From: a virus
DNA length: 27,222 bases
IMG/VR virus record: IMGVR_UViG_3300021963_000541
Coordinates: 1 to 27,222 of that record
Reading direction: 5' to 3' (one strand)
Part shown: positions 12,638 through 19,647 of the stretch, piece by piece
How positions within the stretch are numbered: position 1 is the first letter of the stretch
Layout: each line of letters opens with the position of its first letter
The notes under the pieces: model-generated
The model's input: only the letters and a program-made list of their open reading frames with translations
Databases searched by the model: none
What the model was told of the DNA's origin: nothing
Made by a program: the position numbers and the translations under genes

Positions 12638-12968
12638 TGTTGATTTAATGGTGACCCAGCCTACCTCTGTATACAGTGGCAACATTACCCATAACCTCGG
12701 TCTTATGGCTAAGGAAGTCGTTCTCAGAAACGGTCTGACTTTATACCAGGTTCTCTGGCGCCCGGATGAGTGTAATTTGCTGTTTGCAAGAAATATCTCC
12801 GAATTGTTGGATGAAGGTTGGAATATTCTTCTATCTGATCCAGAACGTTTTCAGAAATTTGATCCTCCCAATGGATGGGGCTCATATGAAGGACTATGTG
12901 ACTTTGTTTATAAGTACAGAAATGCGTGTTGGGATAATCCTGATGCTGAACTTAGAATATCTAGATAG
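12627..12968 (+). CDS. Conserved phage hypothetical protein
   Basis: 113 aa from ATG 12627 (site CAGGA). The segments YSGNITHNLGLMAKE, LYQVLWRPDE, LLSDPERFQKFDPPNGWGSY and NPDAELRISR match a widespread phage family of unknown function. An upstream in-frame start at 12534 would lie deep inside the preceding gene and is rejected. Confidence 0.75.
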   Translation: MSLDVDLMVTQPTSVYSGNITHNLGLMAKEVVLRNGLTLYQVLWRPDECNLLFARNISELLDEGWNILLSDPERFQKFDPPNGWGSYEGLCDFVYKYRNACWDNPDAELRISR

Positions 12969-12974
12969 AGAAAA

Positions 12975-13169
12975 ATGTACCAACTAGTCCTACTCACATT
13001 CCTGGTCACTAACGGTAAGTTAGAAATTCAACAAAATAAAATTGATACCTTCTATACGGCATCTGAATGTGAGAGGTTTAAAGTTGTGCTTGAAAAGAAT
13101 ACCTTGTTGAAGCTACAATCAAATACGACCAATGCCGCCATTGTATTTGAATGTAGGAGGGAAATATGA
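12975..13169 (+). CDS. Hypothetical small protein
   Basis: 64 aa with an N-terminal hydrophobic stretch (YQLVLLTFLVTNG) followed by a mixed domain with two cysteines (ASECERF, VFECRRE) that could pair if exported. No clear ribosome site is visible, only GAGAAAA. It is unrecognised. Confidence 0.5.
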   Translation: MYQLVLLTFLVTNGKLEIQQNKIDTFYTASECERFKVVLEKNTLLKLQSNTTNAAIVFECRREI

Positions 13170-13396
13170 AAAGGAACTGGAAAGATTCTGCTGATGATTG
13201 CCATTACTACTTTAATGAAGAAGATGGTAGGATCATTGGTCAAGTAAACAAGATAGCGTTTACTAAAGTATTCATTGCAAAGATTATTAGAAATCATAAT
13301 GATGAAGCGTTTCTTGGGCAATTCATATCTTGTGCGTTTGCCCAGACCGCAGTTCAACTTTTTTGGGATACCCAAGATAGGACGTTTATAGAATGA
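13166..13396 (+). CDS. Hypothetical protein
   Basis: 76 aa. The sequence WKDSADDCHYYFNEEDGRII GQV and QTAVQLFWDTQ has the pattern of a small alpha-beta phage protein. Strong site GGAGGGA before ATG 13166. ATGA coupling with both neighbours. It is not identified. Confidence 0.6.
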   Translation: MKRNWKDSADDCHYYFNEEDGRIIGQVNKIAFTKVFIAKIIRNHNDEAFLGQFISCAFAQTAVQLFWDTQDRTFIE

Positions 13397-13815
13397 GAGC
13401 AGAACTAGATAAGGAGCTTTGTGAAAAGTATCCTAAGATGATGGTCAACCGTCATAAAGATATGCAGGAGACCACCATGTGCTGGGGATTTGAATGCGGT
13501 GATGGGTGGTATAACATTATTAGAAGTCTTATGAGCCAGATCCAACATCATATTGATTGGAAAAACCGAGACAGTGAAGTTGTTCAGCAAGTCACACTTG
13601 ATCAGGTCAAAGAGAAATTCGGTACCCTTCGTTTCTACTATACCGGGGGCGATGACCGTATTCGTGGCATGGTGACTATGGCAGAGGCTATGTCCGCCGT
13701 TACTTGTGAGGTGTGCGGGAATGCAGGTAAGTTCCGAGGTCGGAACTGGTATTATACCTCTTGTGAGGAACATGCCAGGGAAGAAGATAAACTCCCAGTG
13801 GAAAATATGTCTTGA
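13393..13815 (+). CDS. Conserved phage protein with zinc-knuckle-like C-terminus
   Basis: 140 aa. CWGFECGDGWYNIIRSLMSQ, VKEKFGTLRFYYTGG and TCEVCGNAGKFRGRNWYYTSC identify a family common in phages and prophages; function unknown. CEVC with the later C and H residues probably forms a zinc site. It ends the long coupled run; its stop lies within the -35 of the next promoter. Confidence 0.78.
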   Translation: MRAELDKELCEKYPKMMVNRHKDMQETTMCWGFECGDGWYNIIRSLMSQIQHHIDWKNRDSEVVQQVTLDQVKEKFGTLRFYYTGGDDRIRGMVTMAEAMSAVTCEVCGNAGKFRGRNWYYTSCEEHAREEDKLPVENMS

Positions 13816-13840
13816 CTTAATTTCCGTAATATACTATAAT
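13812..13840 (+). promoter_or_regulatory. Early promoter
   Basis: TTGACT, 17-bp spacer, TATAAT (13835-13840). The -35 overlaps the stop codon of the upstream gene. Confidence 0.88.
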
Positions 13841-13865
13841 TGTCTTACATTAACTAGGAGTTACT

Positions 13866-14309
13866 ATGACAATGCCAGCCGGTAAGTATTACGTGGGTGA
13901 TTTGTGCTATGTGATGCATGAATGTTGGGATGAGGTGTGCGGGTTGTTCTTCAAAGGTCGTACCGACCATGGATGTAATGAGGGAGAGTTCGTACTCAAA
14001 GACGGCCGCCGTTTTGTATCTATCAATACAAAACACGGTGACGGTAGTTACTACGATCAATACGGTAACGAGTACGGTGTTGATGCCGGTCTCATTGGCT
14101 GTATCCTGATCAACGACATTAACTTCAACTCCGAGGGTAACTTTACTGCAGGCGGTAATGTAGTTGACTTTGATCGCTCGTTCGATTGCGGCGGTGGTCG
14201 GAATGAAGGTCGTGACTGGGATGGTAATATCCATATTGGTCATCTGGTTATTGAAACTGACCCTGTCTGCGAGTACGACGAAGATCCTGTCTACGAGGAC
14301 GAAGAATGA
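13866..14309 (+). CDS. Conserved phage hypothetical protein
   Basis: 147 aa. The start MPAGKYYVGDLCYVMHE and the DWDGNIHIGHLVIETDP region match a family I recognise from various phages, function unknown. It is rich in Gly, Asp and aromatic residues, probably beta. Site TAGGAG is 7 bases before the ATG. The acidic tail (YDEDPVYEDEE) runs into the next start. Confidence 0.75.
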   Translation: MTMPAGKYYVGDLCYVMHECWDEVCGLFFKGRTDHGCNEGEFVLKDGRRFVSINTKHGDGSYYDQYGNEYGVDAGLIGCILINDINFNSEGNFTAGGNVVDFDRSFDCGGGRNEGRDWDGNIHIGHLVIETDPVCEYDEDPVYEDEE

Positions 14310-14626
14310 GAAAAAGACAGATAGCAAGATTGATACAAGCCAAAGAAATGGGCAATAGCATGAACAACAGTCAAACAGAAATTTTAAATATCCTACAGGA
14401 AGAATGCGCCGAAGTCATTCAGGCAGTCTCTAAGATTCGCCGCTTTGGTGAAGAGTCTAACCGGGTTGGCTTCATCCAGGAACTTGCCGATCTCCAATGC
14501 ATGATTAATTTGTGCTTTGAATTTGATATCGTAGGAGAAGAAGATGCACTGGATAAACTCATTGACGCCAAGCGTGATAAGTTGAAGGTGTACAGCAATA
14601 TTTTTGAAGAGGAAACCCAATCATGA
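14306..14626 (+). CDS. MazG-like nucleotide pyrophosphohydrolase
   Basis: 106 aa. The helix EECAEVIQAVSKIRRFG and the later ELADLQCMINL correspond to the EExxE...ExxD metal-binding pattern of the all-alpha NTP pyrophosphohydrolase superfamily (MazG, dUTPase-like). These enzymes hydrolyse (d)NTPs to monophosphates; in phages they may alter nucleotide pools or ppGpp signalling. The start at ATG 14306 overlaps the previous stop; ATG 14360 just before the domain is an alternative that would remove 18 basic residues. Confidence 0.72.
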   Translation: MRKRQIARLIQAKEMGNSMNNSQTEILNILQEECAEVIQAVSKIRRFGEESNRVGFIQELADLQCMINLCFEFDIVGEEDALDKLIDAKRDKLKVYSNIFEEETQS

Positions 14627-14817
14627 TGCCCATTTTGATCGATGTTAAGACAATTAATAATACCCTTTATACTCTTTGGCAAAAGAGTGATTACAATTAT
14701 GAGATTGATATCTCAAAACAAGGCATCCGTACTACTATCGAATTTGCTGAAAAGCCTTTTGAATATGCCAAAGGCGTTTTCGATACCCTAGGTTCAGAAG
14801 TGGACGTATACGCATGA
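14623..14817 (+). CDS. Hypothetical protein
   Basis: 64 aa, mixed alpha-beta (PILIDVKTINNTLYTLWQKS, TIEFAEKPFEYAKGVFDTLG). It is coupled upstream and downstream by ATGA. It is unrecognised. Confidence 0.55.
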   Translation: MMPILIDVKTINNTLYTLWQKSDYNYEIDISKQGIRTTIEFAEKPFEYAKGVFDTLGSEVDVYA

Positions 14818-15047
14818 GATACTGGACATATTGTTTTCATGATGGTGAAAAAGAGTTTGATGGGGTTGAAACGCTATCAGAGAAGGATATTCTTGATAGT
14901 TACTTCCCTCATTGGTTGTCTATGATGGCCAAGGCAGGAAAAGATCTCCCCCCTAATGCCGAACAAGTATGCATTGACGATTGGGTGGTGGTTCACTGGG
15001 CAGTGGAATCTGATGCCAATGGTGTTATGCTGGATAAACGTAACTAG
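14814..15047 (+). CDS. Hypothetical protein
   Basis: 77 aa, Trp/His-rich (YWTYCFHDGEKEF, FPHWLSMMAKAGKD, DWVVVHWAVESDAN). It starts by ATGA overlap. Its stop TAG is inside the stem-loop at 15040, another case of the cassette supplying a terminator codon. It is unrecognised. Confidence 0.6.
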   Translation: MRYWTYCFHDGEKEFDGVETLSEKDILDSYFPHWLSMMAKAGKDLPPNAEQVCIDDWVVVHWAVESDANGVMLDKRN

Positions 15048-15057
15048 TAATAGTTAC
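15040..15057 (+). repeat. Cassette stem-loop
   Basis: GTAACTA-GTAA-TAGTTAC, identical to the copy at 5537. It abuts the next -35 box without a gap. Confidence 0.75.
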
Positions 15058-15086
15058 TTGACTTATTTACGGATATAGACTATAAT
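15058..15086 (+). promoter_or_regulatory. Early promoter
   Basis: TTGACT, 17-bp spacer containing TTTACGGA, TATAAT (15081-15086). The transcript would start at about the A of the ATG at 15093, implying a leaderless mRNA. Confidence 0.88.
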
Positions 15087-15092
15087 ATCCGT

Positions 15093-15452
15093 ATGAGCAC
15101 TTATCACATTGGCACCTACGTCGAAATTCAATGCCGGGTTAGAAATAATTTTCTATTCCGTACCGATGACTATAATACTGTTACTATCAAAGGTACAGTT
15201 ATTAGACCTCCATATAAACTAGATTCACCAGCAGTATGCTTAAGAACCGATGATGAGAATGTACCTGTTCGTGTTATTGATAGTTCTATTATTGTGGGAA
15301 GCATTGCGGGGGCCGCAGATAAACTCTTGGGTGAGATCCGAGCTTATGATACCGGAGAGTATATCGTCACCAAGCTTAACGGAAAAGTAAATTGTACTTG
15401 TGTAGGATTTCAATTCCGTCGTTATTGCAAACATTCTGATCGTTACAAGTAA
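15093..15452 (+). CDS. Hypothetical protein with SWIM-like zinc motif
   Basis: 119 aa. A beta-rich N-terminal part (GTYVEIQCRVRN, VTIKGTVIRPPY) is followed by a C-terminal CTCVGFQFRRYCKH, which fits the CxC...CxH pattern of SWIM zinc domains (DNA or protein binding). The ATG is six bases after the -10 box, with no space for a ribosome site, so initiation is probably leaderless. The function is unknown. Confidence 0.65.
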   Translation: MSTYHIGTYVEIQCRVRNNFLFRTDDYNTVTIKGTVIRPPYKLDSPAVCLRTDDENVPVRVIDSSIIVGSIAGAADKLLGEIRAYDTGEYIVTKLNGKVNCTCVGFQFRRYCKHSDRYK

Positions 15453-15462
15453 AGGAGCACCT

Positions 15463-15891
15463 ATGGAAGAATATGAAGATGGAGAAGTTACGGTTAACTA
15501 CCAAGCTGTTCTTAAACAAAAAGATTACATGGCAGTTACTCGGTTACTGGCGGCAAATTTAATTTCTGAGCCGTACATGACTATGAGGGACTTTCTTATG
15601 GGTCTATCTGATAATGATCTGAAGGTGCTTTTAGAGATTTTAGATACAGGTATGGGTAGTGAGGAAGATGCAGATCCAAGACTTGAAGAAGCCGTTCTCA
15701 TCGTAGTCATGCTATCCCAGGCCGAAGGCCTTTGTGCTGGTGATTCTCAAACCGTTTCTAATCGATTAAATGCATTTGCAATGATCCTGGCTATTGAATC
15801 GCTATTCAGGAAGAAGTTAGTTAAGATCTACCGTGAAAATATGACGCTTGGTGAAGACTACGGCTCAAAAATTATTTGTGAGAAACTATGA
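15463..15891 (+). CDS. Hypothetical acidic helical protein
   Basis: 142 aa, almost all helix, acidic (MEEYEDGEVTV, YMTMRDFLMGLSDNDLK, EEAVLIVVMLSQAEG). Strong site AAAGGAG before ATG 15463. It overlaps the next gene by ATGA. I do not recognise it. Confidence 0.65.
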   Translation: MEEYEDGEVTVNYQAVLKQKDYMAVTRLLAANLISEPYMTMRDFLMGLSDNDLKVLLEILDTGMGSEEDADPRLEEAVLIVVMLSQAEGLCAGDSQTVSNRLNAFAMILAIESLFRKKLVKIYRENMTLGEDYGSKIICEKL

Positions 15892-16385
15892 AGAAGATAT
15901 TTGTAGACATGGATGGCGTGCTGTGTGACTTCAACAAGAGGTATACGGAGAAGTTTGGACGTACCCCGGCAGAAATTAAAGCCGATAGGGTGAATAAACT
16001 ATATTCGAAACACTGGCATCAGTTCGTAGAAGATGCAGAATTTACCGGTCTGGAGAAGATGGGTCATGCAAATGAGTTGCTAAGCATCCTACGTAGTGTT
16101 GAAAATCGTTTTGATATCTGTATCCTCAGCTCTGCCGGTGGTTTTGATCGTCAGCGAGAGGTACAAGAGCAGAAGCTGGCGTGGTTGGAGATGCACCATA
16201 TCCACTGGCCTGCTGTCATTGTTCCTGGCCGCAAGTATAAAACCGGATTTGCCGGTGTAGACGCACTCATGATTGATGACACATACGATGTTGTAGAGTC
16301 ATTCATCAAAGCCGGTGGTAACGGGGTATGGTATAAAGATGGTGGTGAAAACGCATTAGGTTTAATTCGAGGGCATGTACAGTGA
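15888..16385 (+). CDS. 5'-nucleotidase of the HAD superfamily (NT5C-like)
   Basis: 165 aa. DMDGVLCDF holds the nucleophile and acid-base Asp pair (motif I), ILSSAG is motif II, the Lys in RKYKTG fits motif III, and LMIDDTYD is motif IV. This is the layout of 5'(3')-deoxyribonucleotidases (NT5C), which remove phosphate from (d)NMPs. In a phage this could recycle host nucleotides or balance dNMP pools, in keeping with the nearby deaminase and MazG-like genes. The start overlaps the previous stop; the stop overlaps the GTG start of the next gene. Confidence 0.82.
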   Translation: MKKIFVDMDGVLCDFNKRYTEKFGRTPAEIKADRVNKLYSKHWHQFVEDAEFTGLEKMGHANELLSILRSVENRFDICILSSAGGFDRQREVQEQKLAWLEMHHIHWPAVIVPGRKYKTGFAGVDALMIDDTYDVVESFIKAGGNGVWYKDGGENALGLIRGHVQ

Positions 16386-16867
16386 AAGAAACATTTAGTA
16401 TTACATCTGACCAGATCAGTAAGCTGCATAATGCATATTGGCTTATCAACAATGAGATCGAGCAATTGGAAGAAGTACTTCGTTCCGATAAAATTGTTGC
16501 CTTACGAAAGGCAGTCAGTATCTTTAGTGAAGCATACATCCCTCTGATGGAAGAAAAAGACAAAGAGTGGGATCGCCGTAATTCATATTATGATGATTTG
16601 AGAGAAAATCATAAGTTTAGATCTGTGTGGTCAATATATGATGTGGTGAGTTTTCAGGCAAATAGTGGTATTGAGGGTACGGTATTAAAGTATGGTAAGG
16701 TGAATATTCCTATGAAGAAGGATACTATGACCATGTGTATTACCTGGTTAGATATGTGGAAGTATGCCGACCAAGCTATCAAGGAATCTGAGGACGAGCA
16801 CCATTTGTTCATCGAAAGGTTCTATGATAGAGGTGACGGCGTCATAGAATTGATCACAGGAAGCTAA
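16382..16867 (+). CDS. Hypothetical protein
   Basis: 161 aa starting at GTG 16382 (GTGA overlap). The first half is a long helix pair (ISKLHNAYWLINNEIEQLEE and SEAYIPLMEEKDKEWDRR), possibly coiled coil; the second half is mixed. I do not recognise it. Confidence 0.62.
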   Translation: MKETFSITSDQISKLHNAYWLINNEIEQLEEVLRSDKIVALRKAVSIFSEAYIPLMEEKDKEWDRRNSYYDDLRENHKFRSVWSIYDVVSFQANSGIEGTVLKYGKVNIPMKKDTMTMCITWLDMWKYADQAIKESEDEHHLFIERFYDRGDGVIELITGS

Positions 16868-17091
16868 TGATTAACCGTATTGTAAATTTCTTACATAACA
16901 TCTTACCCTTTTGGCTTCTATTTATTTTTATAATAGGTGCTTATGGGTTTATGTCTAATGATGATTTTATCAACAAACCAAATCAAGACGTAGTTACGTT
17001 TAAGATTTCTTGTAGTACCGTTCTCTCCGATCCTATGAGATACCCCGAGCACATTTACGAGCATTGTAGAAAAATTACATCGAAGAGATAA
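16867..17091 (+). CDS. Small membrane-anchored protein
   Basis: 74 aa with an N-terminal membrane helix (ILPFWLLFIFIIGAYGFM) and a soluble tail with two cysteines (KISCSTVL, YEHCRKI), suggesting a periplasmic domain that could form a disulphide. The start overlaps the previous stop (TAATG). It is unrecognised. Confidence 0.58.
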   Translation: MINRIVNFLHNILPFWLLFIFIIGAYGFMSNDDFINKPNQDVVTFKISCSTVLSDPMRYPEHIYEHCRKITSKR

Positions 17092-17092
17092 A

Positions 17093-17112
17093 TAGTTGCA
17101 GGGGTACAACTA
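17093..17112 (+). promoter_or_regulatory. Hairpin presenting a ribosome site
   Basis: TAGTTG (17093-17098) and CAACTA (17107-17112) form a 6-bp stem; the loop CAGGGGTA holds the GGGG ribosome site, and the A of the start codon is the last base of the stem. It may control initiation of the gene at 17112. Confidence 0.55.
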
Positions 17113-17330
17113 TGCAATTAGAAACAAAATTAGGTGATGTTGACACTTTCTCAAAAATTGAGGTTAGAAAAGCCGTAGGTACGGTTAGAGATGAATTGAT
17201 TAGAAAGCACGGGCTGCCTTACACAGTAGGGTACCTTGAAGGCACTGTACTCAAAGCATTTCAACAGCTACCTGAAAGTGATAAGAGTAGAATTTTAAGT
17301 CAGATGTTAGATAAGGTTAATTTGCTATGA
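17112..17330 (+). CDS. Hypothetical protein, paralogue of the gene at 8584
   Basis: 72 aa. VRDELIRKHGLPYTVGYLEG resembles the matching part of the product at 8584 in order and spacing. Helical and slightly basic. Translation is likely governed by the hairpin over its start. It couples to the next gene by ATGA. Confidence 0.6.
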   Translation: MQLETKLGDVDTFSKIEVRKAVGTVRDELIRKHGLPYTVGYLEGTVLKAFQQLPESDKSRILSQMLDKVNLL

Positions 17331-17524
17331 AACTAGATGCATTCGTAAAAACAAAACGTAACTTCGACGTCAACTCAAAAAAAGATATCGAAATCTTTAC
17401 CGAGTTCATGAAAAAATCAGCATGGGGACCTGACTGCTGCCCCTTCCTTCTGGAATTCCCATTCCTGTCAGTTCCAGACATGATCAAATCAAAGCTAGTC
17501 AACAAAGTACTAAAGCTTACGTGA
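17327..17524 (+). CDS. Conserved T4-like phage hypothetical protein
   Basis: 65 aa. DIEIFTEFMKKSAWGPDCCP and LEFPFLSVPDMIKSKLV match a small family of T4-like phages, function unknown. Its stop TGA lies just before the next -35 box. No membrane segment. Confidence 0.65.
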   Translation: MKLDAFVKTKRNFDVNSKKDIEIFTEFMKKSAWGPDCCPFLLEFPFLSVPDMIKSKLVNKVLKLT

Positions 17525-17525
17525 G

Positions 17526-17554
17526 TTGATTTTTTTCTCTATATAGTATATAAT
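17526..17554 (+). promoter_or_regulatory. Promoter
   Basis: TTGATT, 17-bp T-rich spacer, TATAAT (17549-17554), followed by the site TTAGGAGAAAA. It is the likely promoter of the unit 17577-19349. Confidence 0.8.
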
Positions 17555-17576
17555 AACTATGTTAGGAGAAAAGAAT

Positions 17577-17733
17577 ATGAAACGAGCTGCAGTACATCGC
17601 GACCTTCGGGGCCCCGAAGTATCGCATGCGTGTGGTCGCGCTTAAGACCGCATATAAACGCAAATCAAAGAACCAACGTGAATCTCAATACTATGATACT
17701 GACCTCACCAATTCCAGACGGTTACATTTTTAA
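17577..17733 (+). pseudogene. Small gene apparently frameshifted just after its start
   Basis: The ATG at 17577 has a strong promoter and the site AGGAGA, but its own frame ends after 22 codons (17645). The +1 frame, beginning two codons later, is open to 17733 and reads as a normal basic protein (NELQYIATFGAPKYRMRVVA, LKTAYKRKSKNQRESQYYDT). Removing one A from the ATGAAACGAG run would join start and body. It is either a decayed gene, a sequencing error or a slippage site. The GC-rich paired segment 17598-17640 lies inside. Confidence 0.5.
17598..17640 (+). repeat. GC-rich nested inverted repeat
   Basis: CGCGACC (17598-17604) and GGTCGCG (17634-17640) pair perfectly. Directly inside lies the perfect palindrome TTCGGGGCCCCGAA (17605-17618). 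It is much more GC-rich than its surroundings. Confidence 0.6.
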
Positions 17734-17995
17734 TCTCCATGGAGAGGTTATAGGCGTGGGTACATATGTAGAGGGAGACTTCTTCCTACTTGAGACCAAC
17801 AATGATACGTCTAACCATTCGAACGGAATGGCAGCCCTTGGGTATCTGCGCATGAAGTATACCCCAGAGTATTATAAGGTACCTGTAAAGAGCTATAATA
17901 TAATTGAACCTCGTGTCTCAGAAACTAGGCACGACCTTTCAAAATTTAAGCATCACCAGTCATTGGTTGGGGTGCATCCACTTGCTAAGGAATGA
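17693..17995 (+). CDS. Hypothetical protein
   Basis: 100 aa from ATG 17693 (GTG 17630 in frame would lengthen it over the frameshifted gene). A beta-rich N-terminal domain (SPIPDGYIFNLHGEVIGVGT, YVEGDFFLLET) is followed by KYTPEYYKVPVKSYN. No good ribosome site is visible, so the start is uncertain and translation may depend on read-through from the gene in front. Confidence 0.5.
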   Translation: MILTSPIPDGYIFNLHGEVIGVGTYVEGDFFLLETNNDTSNHSNGMAALGYLRMKYTPEYYKVPVKSYNIIEPRVSETRHDLSKFKHHQSLVGVHPLAKE

Positions 17996-17996
17996 T

Positions 17997-18881
17997 ATGA
18001 AAATTGCATTGATGTCGGACGTTCATCTAGAATTTGCCGATCTACCTATTGAGCCTGTTGAGGCTGATGTACTCCTTCTGGCTGGAGATATCTTTGTTGC
18101 CACCGACCTGACTGTTGATAATCATAGGAAGGAAAGATTTGTTGGCTTCATTGAGAATGCTTGTTCAAAGTTCAAGCACGTTATCTTCATTTGCGGTAAT
18201 CATGAACATTACCACGGTGACATTGCCCGTTCCTATGGTATCATCCGTGAGACGTTCAAAGACCTTTCCAACCTCTATGTACTAGATAATGAAGTAAAAG
18301 TCATCGATGATGTTACATTTATTGGTGGTACTCTTTGGACGGATATGAACAAAGAACAGCCCCATACATTGTTTGCAATTAAAAGCTACATGAATGACTA
18401 CCGTATCATTGCTGATTCGGATGCAAGGGTGGTTTTCAGCGAACCAATCTATGCCGTAAAAGAAGATGGTACTAATGATCTTACAAAGGTGGTTAGCAAG
18501 AAGTTCCACGAAAGATCAGGTAAGTTTACTCCCGAAAGATCGGTAACGTTACACAAAGTAATGCTTGACGTTATTCGTAAGACGGCGGCGGAAAATCCTT
18601 CTGGTAAGTTAGTAGTAGTTGGTCATCATGCACCAAGTAAAATATCTACTAAACCGGAATACGAAAATGATACTATGGTCAATGGTGCTTACAGTTCTGA
18701 TCTGTCAGAGTTGATTTTAGATAACCCACAGATTAAACTATGGGTACATGGCCATACACACAGTCAGTTTGATTACATGATTGCATCTACTCGTATTGTT
18801 GCCAATCCACGTGGCTATGTTGGTTACGAAAGAAACGAGCATGCTAGTGAGCCGTATTTTGCAAAAGTAATGGAGATTTAA
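17997..18881 (+). CDS. Calcineurin-like metallophosphoesterase
   Basis: 294 aa. All five metallophosphoesterase motifs are present: SDVHLE (D-x-H) at residues 7-12, GDI after LLLA, GNHEHY, GHHAP and GHTH near residue 256-260 (approximate). This fold hydrolyses phosphomono- or diesters using two metal ions; phage members are often annotated simply as phosphatases. The start ATG 17997 has AAGGA and follows the previous stop by one base. The substrate cannot be told from sequence; it might be a nucleotide or nucleic acid end. Confidence 0.85.
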   Translation: MKIALMSDVHLEFADLPIEPVEADVLLLAGDIFVATDLTVDNHRKERFVGFIENACSKFKHVIFICGNHEHYHGDIARSYGIIRETFKDLSNLYVLDNEVKVIDDVTFIGGTLWTDMNKEQPHTLFAIKSYMNDYRIIADSDARVVFSEPIYAVKEDGTNDLTKVVSKKFHERSGKFTPERSVTLHKVMLDVIRKTAAENPSGKLVVVGHHAPSKISTKPEYENDTMVNGAYSSDLSELILDNPQIKLWVHGHTHSQFDYMIASTRIVANPRGYVGYERNEHASEPYFAKVMEI

Positions 18882-19349
18882 ATGAAGGTGAAACCGAAAA
18901 GTCATATCGTTGAATTGGAAAAGGATCCTGTAACAGGTGATCTTATCCTCCCCCTGTCTGATGAATTGTTGGCCGAGGCTGGATGGAATACCGGGGATAC
19001 TATTAATTGGACCGATAACAAGGATGGGAGCTGGACTATGTCTAAAGTAGAAGAACCAACAGAATTGGTTTTGGTTGAAGCTATTCAATCGTATCGTATG
19101 CGCTATGTTATTGAGGTGCCTGTTGGTAAGAAAGAATGGGCTGAAGATACTGTAGTAATGCAGCAATATGATGTCTTACAGGAATTCTCCCAGCTGTCTC
19201 TTGGTGAACAAATTACATCTTCACGTGTAGTTACTGAGGCCGAGGTTTTGGCTTTATGTAATACCGATAATAACTATTGTAGTGAATGGGAAGATAATAA
19301 AAAATTAGAAGTGTTCGTAACCAAATGGAAGGATATTAAAGATGCCTAA
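18882..19349 (+). CDS. Protein with AbrB/SpoVT-like N-terminal domain
   Basis: 155 aa. Residues about 14-50 (DPVTGDLILPLSDELLAEAG, WNTGDTINWTDNKDGSWTM) have the swapped-hairpin AbrB/MazE pattern of DNA-binding transition regulators, in the version found in T4-like marine phages. The C-terminal 100 residues form a separate, unrecognised domain. It begins directly after the previous stop without space and with a weak site. It overlaps the next gene by eight bases. Confidence 0.6.
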   Translation: MKVKPKSHIVELEKDPVTGDLILPLSDELLAEAGWNTGDTINWTDNKDGSWTMSKVEEPTELVLVEAIQSYRMRYVIEVPVGKKEWAEDTVVMQQYDVLQEFSQLSLGEQITSSRVVTEAEVLALCNTDNNYCSEWEDNKKLEVFVTKWKDIKDA

Positions 19350-19647
19350 ATTTACATTTACATGTGAGCATGATTCAAATCATAAATCGACCATGGAGTA
19401 TGAGGCTGAGTTTCTCCAGGATGTTGTTTCTGAATTTGAATTGTTCTTGAGAGGCTGTGGATATTACTTCGATGGCAATCTCGAATTCGTAACAGAAGAA
19501 AAAGAAGAGGTGTTTGATTTTGGGCACAAAATGGATAATTCAGAGGCAGCAGAAGTGGGATGGCCGTTTCCTAAAACTCGCCAAGGAAGTGGCGAATTGG
19601 TCCCAGGATCCGTCGACGAAAGTGGGATCGGTAATAACAACGGATGA
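19342..19647 (+). CDS. Conserved phage hypothetical protein with out-of-frame tail
   Basis: 101 aa. The N-terminal 55 residues (FTFTCEHDSNHKSTMEYEAE, SEFELFLRGCGYYFDGNLEF) match a small phage family of unknown function. The remaining 45 residues read through the beginning of the dCMP deaminase in another frame and have unusual composition. The original stop may have been lost, or the overlap may be functional. Confidence 0.62.
   Translation: MPKFTFTCEHDSNHKSTMEYEAEFLQDVVSEFELFLRGCGYYFDGNLEFVTEEKEEVFDFGHKMDNSEAAEVGWPFPKTRQGSGELVPGSVDESGIGNNNG

Noticed and set aside
13854-14327. 157-codon minus-strand ORF
   Set aside because: It is antisense to the conserved gene at 13866, with Val/Thr-rich composition typical of a shadow frame.
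17894-17905. TATAATATAATTG inside a gene as a promoter
   Set aside because: No -35 element lies at 16-18 bases, and it is internal to the gene at 17693 with the next gene only 90 bases on.
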